Positions 43,344 through 52,178 of a stretch of 64,000 nt of DNA are shown piece after piece. Below the pieces are notes generated by a model. It was not told where the DNA came from. It made no database searches and saw only the letters and a list, made by a program, of their open reading frames with translations. This DNA comes from Trebonia sp963737285 (GTDB lineage: Bacteria; Actinomycetota; Actinomycetes; Streptosporangiales; Streptosporangiaceae). Where the stretch lies: contig CAVTRT010000002.1 in assembly GCA_963737285.1 (NCBI GenBank), positions 1,550,001 through 1,614,000 of the forward strand, read 5' to 3'. The translations under genes and the position numbers were made by a program. Within the stretch, counting starts at the first letter, position 1, and every line of letters begins with the position of its first letter.

Positions 43344-43416
43344 ACGCGGCCGGGATATTGGCTAGGCTCACCGCCAAGAGCTCACGGCGAAGGGGGTAGT
43401 CATCAACCCTGATGAG

Positions 43417-43980
43417 GTGGAGTACGCGGTTGAGGACGAGGCGCTGCTGACCGCACGCGCGAATGCCGAGGACCTGGGCGGGACGGAACCGGTCACCCCA
43501 GCCAGCGGTGCCGCGCTGCGTTTCCTGGCCATCGCGATCGGGGCCAGGGCGGTGGTGGAGATCGGCACCGGCTGCGGCAGCTCGGGCATCTGGCTGCTGC
43601 GCGGCATGCGCCCAGGCGGCGTGCTGACCAGCGTGGACATCGAGCCGGAGTATCACCGGATGGCCCGGAAGGCGTTCGGCCAGGCGGGGTTCGCCGCGAA
43701 CCAGGCCCGGCTCATCCTCGGCCGGGCACTCGTCGTGCTGCCAAGGCTCTCCGACGGGGCCTACGACATGGTCTTCTGCGACGCGGACCAGGCGTCCTAT
43801 CCGGAATACCTGACGGCGAGCATGCGACTGCTTCGCCACGGGGGAATCGTCATCTTCGATGACAGCGACAGCCCGTCCCCCGGTACCCGGGAGCTCGCCG
43901 ACATGGTGCGGATCGACGACCGGCTGGTCCCGCTGAGCATCCCGGTCGCCGGAGGCATGCTCGCCGCCATCAAGCACTGA
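43417..43980 (+). CDS. O-methyltransferase (Rv1220c-like)
   Basis: The protein has 187 aa from the GTG at 43417. It is a class I SAM-dependent methyltransferase of the catechol/caffeoyl-CoA type: VVEIGTGCGSSGIWLL (SAM loop), LTSVDIEPEYHRMARKAF and VFCDADQASYPEYL (metal-binding Asp region). Homology appears to extend a few codons upstream (INPDEVE), where no standard start is seen, so the start is uncertain. Its place divergent from sigE matches M. tuberculosis. The substrate is unknown. Confidence 0.88.
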   Translation: MEYAVEDEALLTARANAEDLGGTEPVTPASGAALRFLAIAIGARAVVEIGTGCGSSGIWLLRGMRPGGVLTSVDIEPEYHRMARKAFGQAGFAANQARLILGRALVVLPRLSDGAYDMVFCDADQASYPEYLTASMRLLRHGGIVIFDDSDSPSPGTRELADMVRIDDRLVPLSIPVAGGMLAAIKH

Positions 43981-43990
43981 CACGCAGAAG

Positions 43991-44015
43991 GCGGCCGCTC
44001 CAAGCTAGCGGCCGC
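43991..44015. terminator. hairpin after the methyltransferase
   Basis: A 9-bp perfect stem (GCGGCCGCT / AGCGGCCGC) has a 7-nt loop, 10 nt past the methyltransferase stop. There is no T-run. It may also face the DUF3117 transcript from the other side. Confidence 0.5.
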
Positions 44016-44104
44016 GTCAGCGCCCTGCTTCCCGGGATGCAGTGCCCATTCGATTTTCGGGGTGCACCGCCGACTGGCGGTACTGTCCGTACAGGCTGTG
44101 CCTG

Positions 44105-44278
44105 CTAGCCGACCCCCACAGCCAACTTCAGCGCCTCGCCCAGCCTCACTGCTTCATCGGCGGACAGCTCTACAACGAGCCGCCCACCACCCTCAAGCGG
44201 GACGCGCATTACGATGCCGCGACCCTCTTTGGTCACCTCGAGCGGGCCGTCGCCCGTCCGCGGCTTCATCGCCGCCAT
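44105..44278 (-). CDS. DUF3117 family small protein
   Basis: The protein has 57 aa from the ATG at 44278. It starts MAAMKPRTGDGPLEVTKEGR and continues GIVMRVPLEGGGRLVVEL, a near-invariant actinobacterial sequence (Rv1211 in M. tuberculosis). It is a small beta-rich protein of unknown function. The upstream sequence has a GA-rich ribosome site. Confidence 0.92.
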   Translation of the reverse strand: MAAMKPRTGDGPLEVTKEGRGIVMRVPLEGGGRLVVELSADEAVRLGEALKLAVGVG

Positions 44279-44644
44279 CCTGCATCCCCTTCCTCACGCG
44301 CCTGCGTGGCTCTTGAGGAACCGCGCCTGCTGGTTCCGGTGCTGCGGCGGAACCGGTCAGCCACAACCGTGTCGATCCGTCGCCCTATTATCCCGTGTTC
44401 GGACGCAGAATGGTAATGATCGGCTACGCGTGCCGCCAGGCGCGTGTCCGACCGTGCCGAGCGCATCCAGCCACACACCGTCGCCGATCCCGTCTGATGC
44501 CGTCTGATGCCGTGGGTGACCGGGCCTGACGCGTGCCAAGACTCACACCATGCCCTGCGACCCCACGAACCAATAGTTTACCGGCAAATAGCCCACACAT
44601 GGCCTGCGCGGACACCCGGATATGCCCCGGCGGGGATGACGGAC
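44279..44644. other. intergenic region upstream of DUF3117
   Basis: No gene is recognised in about 365 nt. It should hold the DUF3117 promoter (minus). A 10-bp tandem duplication (GATGCCGTCT) lies at about 44490-44512. Confidence 0.45.
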
Positions 44645-44980
44645 GAAGCGAACCGGGGGGCTCCAGGGGGTCGCCCCCCGGACAGGCATAACGAAGCGAC
44701 CCCGGTGCCGTCAGGCACAGGGGTCGCTGTAAGCGAACCGGGGGCTTCAGGGGGTCGCCCCCCGAACAGGCATAACGAAGCGACCCCGGTGCCGTCAGGC
44801 ACAGGGGCCGCTGTAAGCGAACCGGGGGCTTCGGGGGTCGCCCCCCGAACAGGCATAACGAAGCGACCCCGGTGCCGTCAGGCACAGGGGCCGCTGTAAG
44901 CGAACCGGGGGCTTCAGGGGGTCGCCCCCCGAACAGGCATAACGAAGCGACCCCGGTGCCGTCAGGCACAGGGGTCGCTG
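44645..44980. repeat. four tandem copies of an ~84-bp hairpin-bearing repeat next to ssrA
   Basis: Copies run 44645-44729, 44730-44813, 44814-44896 and 44897-44980; the third lacks one G. They are nearly identical, with a few C/T and A/G differences. Each contains an inverted repeat: AGCGACCCC, GTGCC, loop GTCA, GGCAC, GGGGTCGCT, with one mismatch. The last copy's hairpin (44946-44979) lies 9 nt beyond the tmRNA 3' end and is the likely ssrA terminator; the others repeat it downstream. Open frames through the repeats are a by-product of their composition. Confidence 0.9.
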
Positions 44981-44988
44981 TAAGGGAG

Positions 44989-45357
44989 TGGAGCTGCCGG
45001 GAATCGAACCCGGGTCCTCCAGTGCCTCTCTAGGACTTCTCCGAGCGCAGCCTGCTGCGCTTTTTCTCAGCCCCGGCGATCACGCAGGCAAGTCACCGGC
45101 GGGCGCAGTCACTGTTTGATGTCCCTGCCTGCCCCGTGACCGGGCAGACCGGTGGATCCTCCTAGCTGATGCCAGGTCCGGGTCGGAGGAGCTCCCCGGG
45201 CTGACAAGCTCGAGCCTCGCTTAAGCAGCGAGGGCGAGCTGTGCGCGATTAGTATTGGCGCTTTTTGGTTACGGTCGCGTTATTTACGAGGTTCACGTCC
45301 GCCACCCTCGGCTCGCTTCTCCTAGATCAATCACCGAAGTCGAAGCCAATCAGCCCC
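44989..45357 (-). ncRNA. ssrA: transfer-messenger RNA
   Basis: The 5' end GGGGCTG (45357-45351) pairs with the 3' CAGCTCC (44996-44990) as the acceptor stem, with A73 at 44989; CCA is not encoded. The T-arm GGGTTCGATTCCC precedes the 3' end. The tag frame begins at a GCC resume codon (45259) and ends at TAA (45221): ANTNRAQLALAA, ending in the degradation signal LAA. A C-rich, pseudoknot-containing body lies between tag and 3' half. It rescues stalled ribosomes with SmpB, encoded about 2.7 kb upstream on the same strand. Confidence 0.95.
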
Positions 45358-45364
45358 CTGTTGA

Positions 45365-45370
45365 GTTGTA
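45365..45370 (-). promoter_or_regulatory. -10 element of the ssrA promoter
   Basis: TACAAC lies 7 nt upstream of the inferred tmRNA 5' end and fits the sigma-70-class -10 consensus. The -35 region is not clear. The upstream region is otherwise free of genes. Confidence 0.4.
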
Positions 45371-45921
45371 GACGACCGCGCGAGGCGGAGCCGTCATCAC
45401 ATCCTACCGCTCATAACACCAGGCACCCAACTAAGATTCCCGCGACTGGCACCCGGGCGGGGCAGCCCGGTCCCTCAACGCCACGCACCTGCACGAGATT
45501 CCCACCGCGCATACGCCGTCCAGGAGGCGCTAGCGCGGGCGCGGGCGCGCCAAACCGGACTACCAGGAAACGGAGAGTGGCCCCCGCGGGCGCTGGCGGT
45601 GGCCGAGACGCGCCCGCGGGGGCCGACCGGCAGGGTCGGAGCCGGTCCGGATGTCCGGGTCTCCCCCGAGATGAGACCCGGCCCTCACGACGACTGGGCC
45701 GCAACCCCCAAGCGAGCCTCAGTCATCCATAGAGACGCCGGAGAGTAGTCACATGGTTGCTCCGCGTTACTAATTTTATATAACAGAACGATAACGTAAC
45801 TCGCGTGCACCCGACATCGCTGATGGCGACGGGGTTCTCGCGGCTCGAAGGCACGGCACGCGCTTCGTCCCCGGGGCCGGTCTGGCGTGGCAGTGCATGG
45901 CAGCCGCGCGAGGACCCGCCG
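45371..45921. other. intergenic region between ssrA and the transpeptidase-like gene
   Basis: About 550 nt contain no convincing gene. An unusually AT-rich block (45768-45800, TAATTTTATATAACAG and following) stands out in this GC-rich genome. It could belong to a promoter or be a relic. The rest is GC-rich low-complexity sequence. Confidence 0.5.
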
Positions 45922-48087
45922 TCAGCCGATGCGGGACAGGAAGGACGCCGCGAGCGACGCTGCCGCCTGCGACTGGGTGTGACCCGTCTCCAAGACAGCG
46001 AACGCCATGTTGCCTCGGTACCCGACGAACCAGCTCAGCCAGGCGCTGGTGCCCGTCTTGACCACTCCTGCCTGCCCGTGGACCGGCGCGCCGAACAGGT
46101 CAGCGGCGGAGGCTGGCCCGGTCTGCACCGCATCACGCATGAGGCCGCGCAGTGCGGTGAGCTCTCCTGCCGACAGCGGGAGCGACGACGACTTCACCGG
46201 ATCCGACGCCAGCAGGACTGGCGAGTGGCTGGTACCCGCGTCAGCGGCGGCGGCGACCAGGGCCATGCCGAGCGGGCCCATCTTCACGCCACTGCTGCCG
46301 ATGGCCTGGGCAGCCACCCCGCCCGCCGCGGAGATCGACCCAGAGAACGCCGACACCGGCAGGTCCCATGAGGCACCGACGCCGAACGCCTTCTCCGCCG
46401 CCGCCAGGCTAGCCGGAGTCAGCCGCGTTGACGCGGTCGCGAGCGCGGTACCACAGCCGCTGGCGAAGTCCGAGCCGAAGGTCGCCGATGAGGACTGTCC
46501 TGACGTGTAGGCGAACGTCTGTCCCCCGACGCTGGCCATGCCCTGGCATGGCAGCGGCGAGCTCACCTGCAGCCCGTCAGACAAGAGCGCCGCCGCTGAC
46601 ACTATGGTGAACGTGAGTCCCGGCTGGATCTGCGCGTCGAGCAGGCCACCCGACGGCAGGGACAGGTTTTTGGCATTCTGCCCGGCGAGCGCGAGGATGT
46701 CACCAGTCGACGAGTCCACGGCGACGATCTCCCCGGACGCCGCAAGTGCCGTGATCGCCCGGTCGGCGGCAGACTGGACCTTGCCACTGATCGTCGTCCG
46801 AACCGGGTGCGCCGCAATGCCCAGCGACGTCCACAGGGTCTTCACCTGCTGGCCCGCCGCGTTGACGACGATGACCGTGATGTTCACGGTGCCGGCCAGC
46901 GTGTCCTGGTAGGCCAACTCGAGGCCACGGCTGCCGAACGTCGCGCCCGGCTCGTAAGCCTCGCCGTCATCGACAATCTCCTGCGAGTTCTCGGTACCGA
47001 CGGAGCCGACATCGTCGAACTCGGTGGAGTTAACCAACCTCTCCCGGCCGGTCCGCGCCACCAGGCCCGGGACGCGGGAAAGGCTCGGCCACAAGGTGGC
47101 GAACGACTCGGGATCCAGGGTGAGCAGCGACAGGAATTGGCGCGGTGGTGCCGCGCTGAGCTGGCCGAGCACCTGCTGTGAGTTGAGGCCGATAACCTGG
47201 CTGAACCCGGCCGCGGTCGCCTGTGAGGAAAGCAGCTTGCCGGGGTAGACGCCAACGTGGTACACGGTCGACTCGGGGATAAGGGGCTTGCCGCTCGCGT
47301 CGGTGACCTGTCCTCGCTGCGGGAAGGTTGTCAGCACCGCGAGCCTGTCGCCCGGCCCCAGGCTTGGCTCGATGACGCTCGGCTTCCAGTTGATGAGCCA
47401 GCGCCCGCCGGAGGACACAAGCCCGAAGCTCCCGACATAAGTCCATTGATGACGGCCGCCCTCGAGGTCCACGACCGCGGTGAAGGCTGCCTGGGCGGTG
47501 CTTCCGTGCTGGGTGACCGAGCGCATGGACAGGAACATTTCCGTTGCGTCCAGGTCGCGGAACGCGGCCGATAGCTGGGCACTGACGACGGGCACGTCCC
47601 CGTTCGTGAGCTTCGCCGCGCCCGTGTAGTTCTCCTGCTCCCAGTCCAGCAGGAACGACGTGACCACTGGCTCCGCCGACGCCTGCGCGCCGAATCCGGT
47701 GGTGAAGCCCACGCCGACCAGCGCCGCCAAGAGCAGCAGCGCCCCCACCATGCGCCCTCGCCGCTTGAGGAAACCAGGCTTGTCAGACGCAACCTTGCGG
47801 TGGCGGCTGCCAGGCCGGCCATCGTGACCACCATTGCCAACCGGCGGGGCGTCAGTCGGCGGGGCGTCAACTGGCCCGCTGGACACATGTGCAGCGCTGA
47901 CTGGTGCGGTGTTCAGGGGTACCGTGACATCAGGAGGAGCAAACGCTGACCGCATGTCCTGGCTGCCGAACGGGGCGGCGTGCCCGATGAAATCGCCTTC
48001 CCACCGAGCGCGCTCCGGTGGGTACGGGGACTCTCCCCCACCCGAGGTAGCTGAGCGGCCACTCCACTCACCGGAAGGCGCTGTCAC
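45922..48087 (-). CDS. penicillin-binding-protein-like protein lacking catalytic residues
   Basis: The protein has 721 aa. A disordered cytoplasmic lead (1-105) and one membrane segment (~112-132) are followed by an NTF2-like MecA_N domain (~137-240), a PBP dimerisation region (~250-430) and a transpeptidase-like domain (~440-721). The SxxK motif, normally PGSTFK, is PGLTFT (489-494), so both the Ser nucleophile and Lys are gone. The SxN motif is also altered (GCGT, 544-547), while KTGT (677-680) is kept. It cannot be an active transpeptidase by known chemistry and may be a structural or ligand-binding partner in the wall machinery. It starts 12 nt after smpB. Confidence 0.85.
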   Translation of the reverse strand: MTAPSGEWSGRSATSGGGESPYPPERARWEGDFIGHAAPFGSQDMRSAFAPPDVTVPLNTAPVSAAHVSSGPVDAPPTDAPPVGNGGHDGRPGSRHRKVASDKPGFLKRRGRMVGALLLLAALVGVGFTTGFGAQASAEPVVTSFLLDWEQENYTGAAKLTNGDVPVVSAQLSAAFRDLDATEMFLSMRSVTQHGSTAQAAFTAVVDLEGGRHQWTYVGSFGLVSSGGRWLINWKPSVIEPSLGPGDRLAVLTTFPQRGQVTDASGKPLIPESTVYHVGVYPGKLLSSQATAAGFSQVIGLNSQQVLGQLSAAPPRQFLSLLTLDPESFATLWPSLSRVPGLVARTGRERLVNSTEFDDVGSVGTENSQEIVDDGEAYEPGATFGSRGLELAYQDTLAGTVNITVIVVNAAGQQVKTLWTSLGIAAHPVRTTISGKVQSAADRAITALAASGEIVAVDSSTGDILALAGQNAKNLSLPSGGLLDAQIQPGLTFTIVSAAALLSDGLQVSSPLPCQGMASVGGQTFAYTSGQSSSATFGSDFASGCGTALATASTRLTPASLAAAEKAFGVGASWDLPVSAFSGSISAAGGVAAQAIGSSGVKMGPLGMALVAAAADAGTSHSPVLLASDPVKSSSLPLSAGELTALRGLMRDAVQTGPASAADLFGAPVHGQAGVVKTGTSAWLSWFVGYRGNMAFAVLETGHTQSQAAASLAASFLSRIG

Positions 48088-48099
48088 CGTCCGCCTCCG

Positions 48100-48564
48100 T
48101 CACCGTCGACGCCGCAGGGCACGGTCCATTTCCCTGGCCGCATCCCGCTTCGCCAGGTCCTGCCTCTTATCGTATGTCCGCTTTCCACGGGCAAGGGCCA
48201 ACTCCACCTTAACTTTGCCGTCCTTGAAGTACAGCGAGAGCGGAACGAGGGCGAGTCCCTCCTCCGACACCTTGCGTTCCAGGCGGTCGATCTCTCCCCG
48301 GTGCAGCAGGAGCTTCCTGGTTCTCCGGGGCAGGTGGTTCGTCCACGTGCCCATGGTGTACTCCGGAATATGAACGTTATGCAGCCAGACTTCCCCGTCT
48401 GAGACCAGCCCGAACCCCTCAACCAGTGAAGCCCGGCCGGCGCGCAGTGACTTGACCTCGGTCCCGGTCAGCGCGACCCCGGCCTCGTACGTATCCTCGA
48501 CAGCGTAATCGTGCAGTGCTCGCCGGTTCCGGGCGATTACCTTGTTTCCCTGCTCCCGTGCCAC
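48100..48564 (-). CDS. smpB: SsrA-binding protein
   Basis: The protein has 154 aa from the GTG at 48564. It has the SmpB core: NKVIARNRRALHDYAVEDTY, GTEVKSLRAGR, HIPEY and KLLLHRGEIDRL. The C-terminal tail KRTYDKRQDLAKRDAAREMD becomes helical in the mRNA channel. It delivers tmRNA to stalled ribosomes. It follows ftsX, the usual order. Confidence 0.97.
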   Translation of the reverse strand: MAREQGNKVIARNRRALHDYAVEDTYEAGVALTGTEVKSLRAGRASLVEGFGLVSDGEVWLHNVHIPEYTMGTWTNHLPRRTRKLLLHRGEIDRLERKVSEEGLALVPLSLYFKDGKVKVELALARGKRTYDKRQDLAKRDAAREMDRALRRRR

Positions 48565-48598
48565 GTTTCTCCTAGACGCGCCGTTCCCCCGACAGGCT

Positions 48599-49507
48599 TC
48601 AGACGCGCAGGTACCGGCGGAGCGTCACGAACGATGTGATCCCGCACAGCAGCACGCCTACGCACATGGTGAGCACGATGACCTCGACTAGGTCTGTGGT
48701 CGTCAGGCCCACGTTGTAGCTGAAGTACTGCTGCAGGCTGTTCAGCAGCAATGACTTGACCCCGATGAGCAGGACCGCCGCGATCACCCAGCCGAGCAGG
48801 CCGGCGATCACGCCTTCCAGCAGGAACGGCATCTGGATATACAGGTTAGACGCGCCCACCAGGCGCATGATCCCGGTCTCTCTGCGCCGGTTGAACGCCG
48901 ACAGCCGGATGGTGTTGGACACAAGCAGGACCGCCGCGATGACCAGGATGAGCGCCACGACGATCACGGCGTTGCGCAGGCCGTCCAGCAGCTTGTAGAA
49001 CTTGTCCAGGATCGTCATCTCGTTGACAACGAGGTCCACGCCGGCCATGCCGCTCACGGCGCTGGACACGATGTTGTAGTCGGCCGAGGGATCCTTCAGC
49101 TTGACCTCGAACGAGGCCGGGATGTCGTTCGCCTTCACCGTGGACACGTAGGCCGGGTCGTTGGTGAAGAACTGCTTGAACTGCGTGTACGCCCGCTCCT
49201 GGTCCTGGAAGTAGGAAGTCTGAACGTACTGCGGCGACAGGCCGTTCAGCGTGTTCTGGATGGCGGTTGCCTGCGCCGGAGTGTAGGCCCCGTGGCAACT
49301 GGAGTTGGCGCTGTCGGCGGTGCAGAGGTAGATGGAGATCTCTACCTTGCTCTGCCAGTAAGTGCGGGTGCTGTTGACCTGCTTGAAGAACAGCAGGCCG
49401 GTTCCGAGCAGGGACAGGCTGATCGCTACCACGACGATGAGCGCGATGGTCATGGTGAGGTTCCGGCGCAGCCCGATCCAGATCTCCTGGAGTACAAATG
49501 AACGCAT
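48599..49507 (-). CDS. ftsX: cell-division protein FtsX
   Basis: The protein has 302 aa with four membrane segments (about 20-40, 183-205, 230-255 and 273-295). A large external loop (~45-165) activates peptidoglycan hydrolases in relatives. The conserved R-x-E-x-GIMRLVGAS loop (around residue 215) contacts FtsE. It lies 129 nt after ftsE. Confidence 0.95.
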   Translation of the reverse strand: MRSFVLQEIWIGLRRNLTMTIALIVVVAISLSLLGTGLLFFKQVNSTRTYWQSKVEISIYLCTADSANSSCHGAYTPAQATAIQNTLNGLSPQYVQTSYFQDQERAYTQFKQFFTNDPAYVSTVKANDIPASFEVKLKDPSADYNIVSSAVSGMAGVDLVVNEMTILDKFYKLLDGLRNAVIVVALILVIAAVLLVSNTIRLSAFNRRRETGIMRLVGASNLYIQMPFLLEGVIAGLLGWVIAAVLLIGVKSLLLNSLQQYFSYNVGLTTTDLVEVIVLTMCVGVLLCGITSFVTLRRYLRV

Positions 49508-49636
49508 GCTTGCCTTTCCGGGGGCCCCGCCCTGTATCTCATCCTTTGGTAGTCCTGTGCGGTCCCGCTCGGCCCGTCGTAAGAAGACGGTAAGTGGATC
49601 ACGCCCAGCGGTCGCGCGGCAGTGTCAGCGCTCGCC

Positions 49637-50326
49637 TCAGTACGCCTGACCGTACACGCCACGGACCTGATCGCGGACGATCTTCCCGTATTCGAGTTCG
49701 ATAACCCGCTTGCGCATCGAGTCCACGATCGCGGCATCGTGCGTCGCCATGACGACAGTCGTCCCGGTCCGGTTGATCCGGTCCAGAACCTTCATGATGC
49801 CGATGGAGGTCGCCGGGTCGATGTTCCCTGTTGGCTCGTCTGCGAGCAGGATCTGCGGCCGGTTGACGAACGCGCGGGCCATCGCGACGCGCTGCTGCTC
49901 GCCGCCGGACAGTTCATTGGGCATCCGGTCGTGCTTGCCCTCCAGGCCTACGAGGTCGATAACCTCTGGCACCACGCGCCGGATGAACCTGCGCGGCTTG
50001 CCGATGACCTCCAGGGCGAACGCCACGTTCTGGTGGACGTTCTTGTTCGGGAGCAGCCGGAAGTCCTGGAACACGCAGCCGATCCGGCGACGCAGATGCG
50101 GCACCTTGTAGTTCGGGAGCCGCGCCAGGTCCTTGCCAGCCACTAGAATCTGGCCGCTGCTCGGCTTCTCCTCCCGCAGGGCCAGTCGCAGGAACGACGA
50201 CTTCCCAGACCCGGACGGGCCGACGAGGAAGACGAACTCGCCCTTCTCGATCGTCAGGTCGACGTTCTCCAAAGCAGCCCGGTTCTGGTTCGGGTAGATC
50301 TTGGTGACGTTATGGAACTCAATCAC
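49637..50326 (-). CDS. ftsE: cell-division ATP-binding protein FtsE
   Basis: The protein has 229 aa. Walker A is VGPSGSGKSS, the signature LSGGEQQRVAMARA, Walker B ILLADEPTGNID and the H-loop MATHD. MIEFHNVTKIYPN at the start is typical of FtsE. With FtsX it couples ATP hydrolysis to septal wall hydrolysis. Confidence 0.97.
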   Translation of the reverse strand: MIEFHNVTKIYPNQNRAALENVDLTIEKGEFVFLVGPSGSGKSSFLRLALREEKPSSGQILVAGKDLARLPNYKVPHLRRRIGCVFQDFRLLPNKNVHQNVAFALEVIGKPRRFIRRVVPEVIDLVGLEGKHDRMPNELSGGEQQRVAMARAFVNRPQILLADEPTGNIDPATSIGIMKVLDRINRTGTTVVMATHDAAIVDSMRKRVIELEYGKIVRDQVRGVYGQAY

Positions 50327-50573
50327 GGGACCATCACACGACCTTGATGAGGGACTGGGTTGTCCGGACAGGGCTGCGCCCGACCAGAGCGTGCTCGCAC
50401 CCGTATGGCTACCATACGGATATTCTCGGACCAGCCGGGTAACTTGCGGGTAACCTGGTCTGGCCAGGGAACAGTCTAGGGGGAAACTGGCTGCTAGGGT
50501 TCCAGATCACGCCAAGTGTGCCCGTGCCGTCCGCGCGAGGCCGCGAAGTACCATCGTCACGAAAGGGCACCGG

Positions 50574-50753
50574 ATGAGCTGTGAGCACCTGATCTGCGCA
50601 CATTGCGGCGGCCCAGTGGTGGAGGCGCGATGCGCGGCGTGCCGTGCGTCGCGAACTCACGTCCACCACCACAACCCGCTAGGCCTCAGCCCGCAACTGC
50701 TGATCGCCGCGGGCCTGATCCTTGTCCTCGGCCTGCTGATCGCCATGCACTAG
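50574..50753 (+). CDS. 59-aa zinc-ribbon plus transmembrane mini-protein
   Basis: The ATG at 50574 follows AAAGGG. The product has two CxxC pairs (CAHC and CAAC, residues 8-11 and 20-23), a His-rich linker (THVHHHN) and one C-terminal membrane helix (residues ~39-58). It is encoded opposite to ftsE and prfB, in the gap between them. Similar short proteins seem to occur at this position in other actinomycetes; the function is unknown. Confidence 0.7.
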   Translation: MSCEHLICAHCGGPVVEARCAACRASRTHVHHHNPLGLSPQLLIAAGLILVLGLLIAMH

Positions 50754-50834
50754 CCGCGCGGCCACCAACCGGGCCGCGCTCGCCATCACTGCGCTTGCCC
50801 ACCCGGCGACCAGCCAGGCCGCGCGGGCCCGGCC

Positions 50835-51962
50835 CTACTGCTCCTCGTCCCGCTCCTGCCGTCGCAGCCAGCGGATCTCCGCGTCGATGAAGTCGTCGAT
50901 CTCGCCGTCGAGCACGGCCTCCGCCTGCGTGGTCTCGTAGCCTGTACGCTGGTCTTTCACCATCTGGTACGGGTAAAGGACATAGTTGCGGATCTGCGAT
51001 CCCCAGGCACGCCTGCCATCGCCCTTCAGCGAGGCAAGTTGCTCCGCCTCCTCCTGGCGACGACGCTCCAGCAGCTTGGCTTGGAGCACTGCCATCGCTG
51101 ACGCCTTGTTCTGGATCTGGCTACGCTCGTTCTGGCAGGAGACCACGATGCCGCTCGGCAGGTGGGTGATCCGGACGGCGGAGTCAGTCGTGTTAACGCC
51201 CTGGCCACCCGGCCCAGACGAGCGGAACACGTCCACCCGGATCTCGTCCTCGCTGATCTCCACGTGATCGGTGTGCTCCACGACGGGCACAACGTCCACG
51301 CCAGCGAAAGATGTCTGGCGGCGGCCCTGGTTGTCATACTTGGAGATGCGGACCATGCGGTGCGTGCCCTGCTCGCCGCGCAGCGTGCCGTACGCGTACG
51401 GCGCCTTCACCGCGAACGTGGTGGACTTGATGCCCGCCTCGTCGTAGGAGACGTCGTAGACCTCGGTCGAGTACTTGTGCCGCTCAGCCCAGCGCAGGTA
51501 CATGCGTTGCAGGTTCTGCGCGAAGTCAGCCGCGTCCGCGCCTCCAGCCTGCGAGTTGATGGTGAGCAGTGCCTCACGGGCGTCGTACTCACCGCTCAGC
51601 AGGGTGCGGACCTCAAGCCCGTCAATCTCCTTGCGGACCGTGCCGAGCTCGTCCACCGCCTCCTGGCGGGTGGCCTCGCGGACCTCTAGGTCCGTCTCGT
51701 CGTCGGCGAGCTCGAACAGCACCCGGGTGTCATCCAGGCGCTGGCGCAGGCTCTCCAGCCGCGCCAGCTCGCCCTCGAGGTAGGAGAGCCGGCGGGTCAC
51801 CGTCTGCGCCCGCTCCTGCTGCTCCCACAGTGTTGGATCAGCGGCCTGCTCCCGCAGGTCCTCCACCTCGGTCCGCATCGCCTCGGGGTCGACAACGGCC
51901 TCGATGCTGTCGAGCTTCGACGACAGTTCCGATATCTCATTGGTGGGATCGGTAGCTGCCAT
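50835..51962 (-). CDS. prfB: peptide chain release factor 2 with altered recognition tripeptide
   Basis: The protein has 375 aa in one uninterrupted frame; the programmed +1 frameshift of enterobacterial prfB is absent. The GGQ motif (SSGPGGQGVNTTDSAV, Gln254) for peptidyl hydrolysis is intact. The stop-codon-reading tripeptide, SPF in family members such as E. coli and M. tuberculosis (RISPFDNQ), is SKY here (residues 207-209, RISKYDNQ; codons TCC AAG TAT near 51340). UGA recognition would rest on a changed loop. The flanking sequence RRQTSFAGV is normal. Confidence 0.95.
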   Translation of the reverse strand: MAATDPTNEISELSSKLDSIEAVVDPEAMRTEVEDLREQAADPTLWEQQERAQTVTRRLSYLEGELARLESLRQRLDDTRVLFELADDETDLEVREATRQEAVDELGTVRKEIDGLEVRTLLSGEYDAREALLTINSQAGGADAADFAQNLQRMYLRWAERHKYSTEVYDVSYDEAGIKSTTFAVKAPYAYGTLRGEQGTHRMVRISKYDNQGRRQTSFAGVDVVPVVEHTDHVEISEDEIRVDVFRSSGPGGQGVNTTDSAVRITHLPSGIVVSCQNERSQIQNKASAMAVLQAKLLERRRQEEAEQLASLKGDGRRAWGSQIRNYVLYPYQMVKDQRTGYETTQAEAVLDGEIDDFIDAEIRWLRRQERDEEQ

Positions 51963-52178
51963 GCCGGAAAGCCTACGCGGTTATAAGCGCGCAAGCGTCC
52001 TCGCTCTCACCGCGTCGCCCTCGTCGCGGCGTGCCCCGAGCCGGAGACTGCTCGCTTACCAGCTCTTAACCTTTGGGAAGCCAGAAGCTAGCGGCAGGCA
52101 GGCGGCACCCAGGCTCGCGGCTCGCTTGAGGCGTGCTTTCCCGTCGACAGGCACAGGCTCGCGCTATCCTCGCCAACT

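Noticed and set aside
44424..44969. 181-codon frame through the 84-bp repeats
   Set aside because: Its repeats change frame between units because one unit is 83 bp; composition is that of the hairpins, and no start signal is present.
44989..45010. tRNA gene suggested by the T-arm and acceptor sequence
   Set aside because: The matching 5' acceptor half is ~360 nt away and a tag frame lies between, so this is tmRNA.
51880..51962. Programmed +1 frameshift in prfB
   Set aside because: The frame is continuous through the usual site and no in-frame TGA with an upstream Shine-Dalgarno is present.
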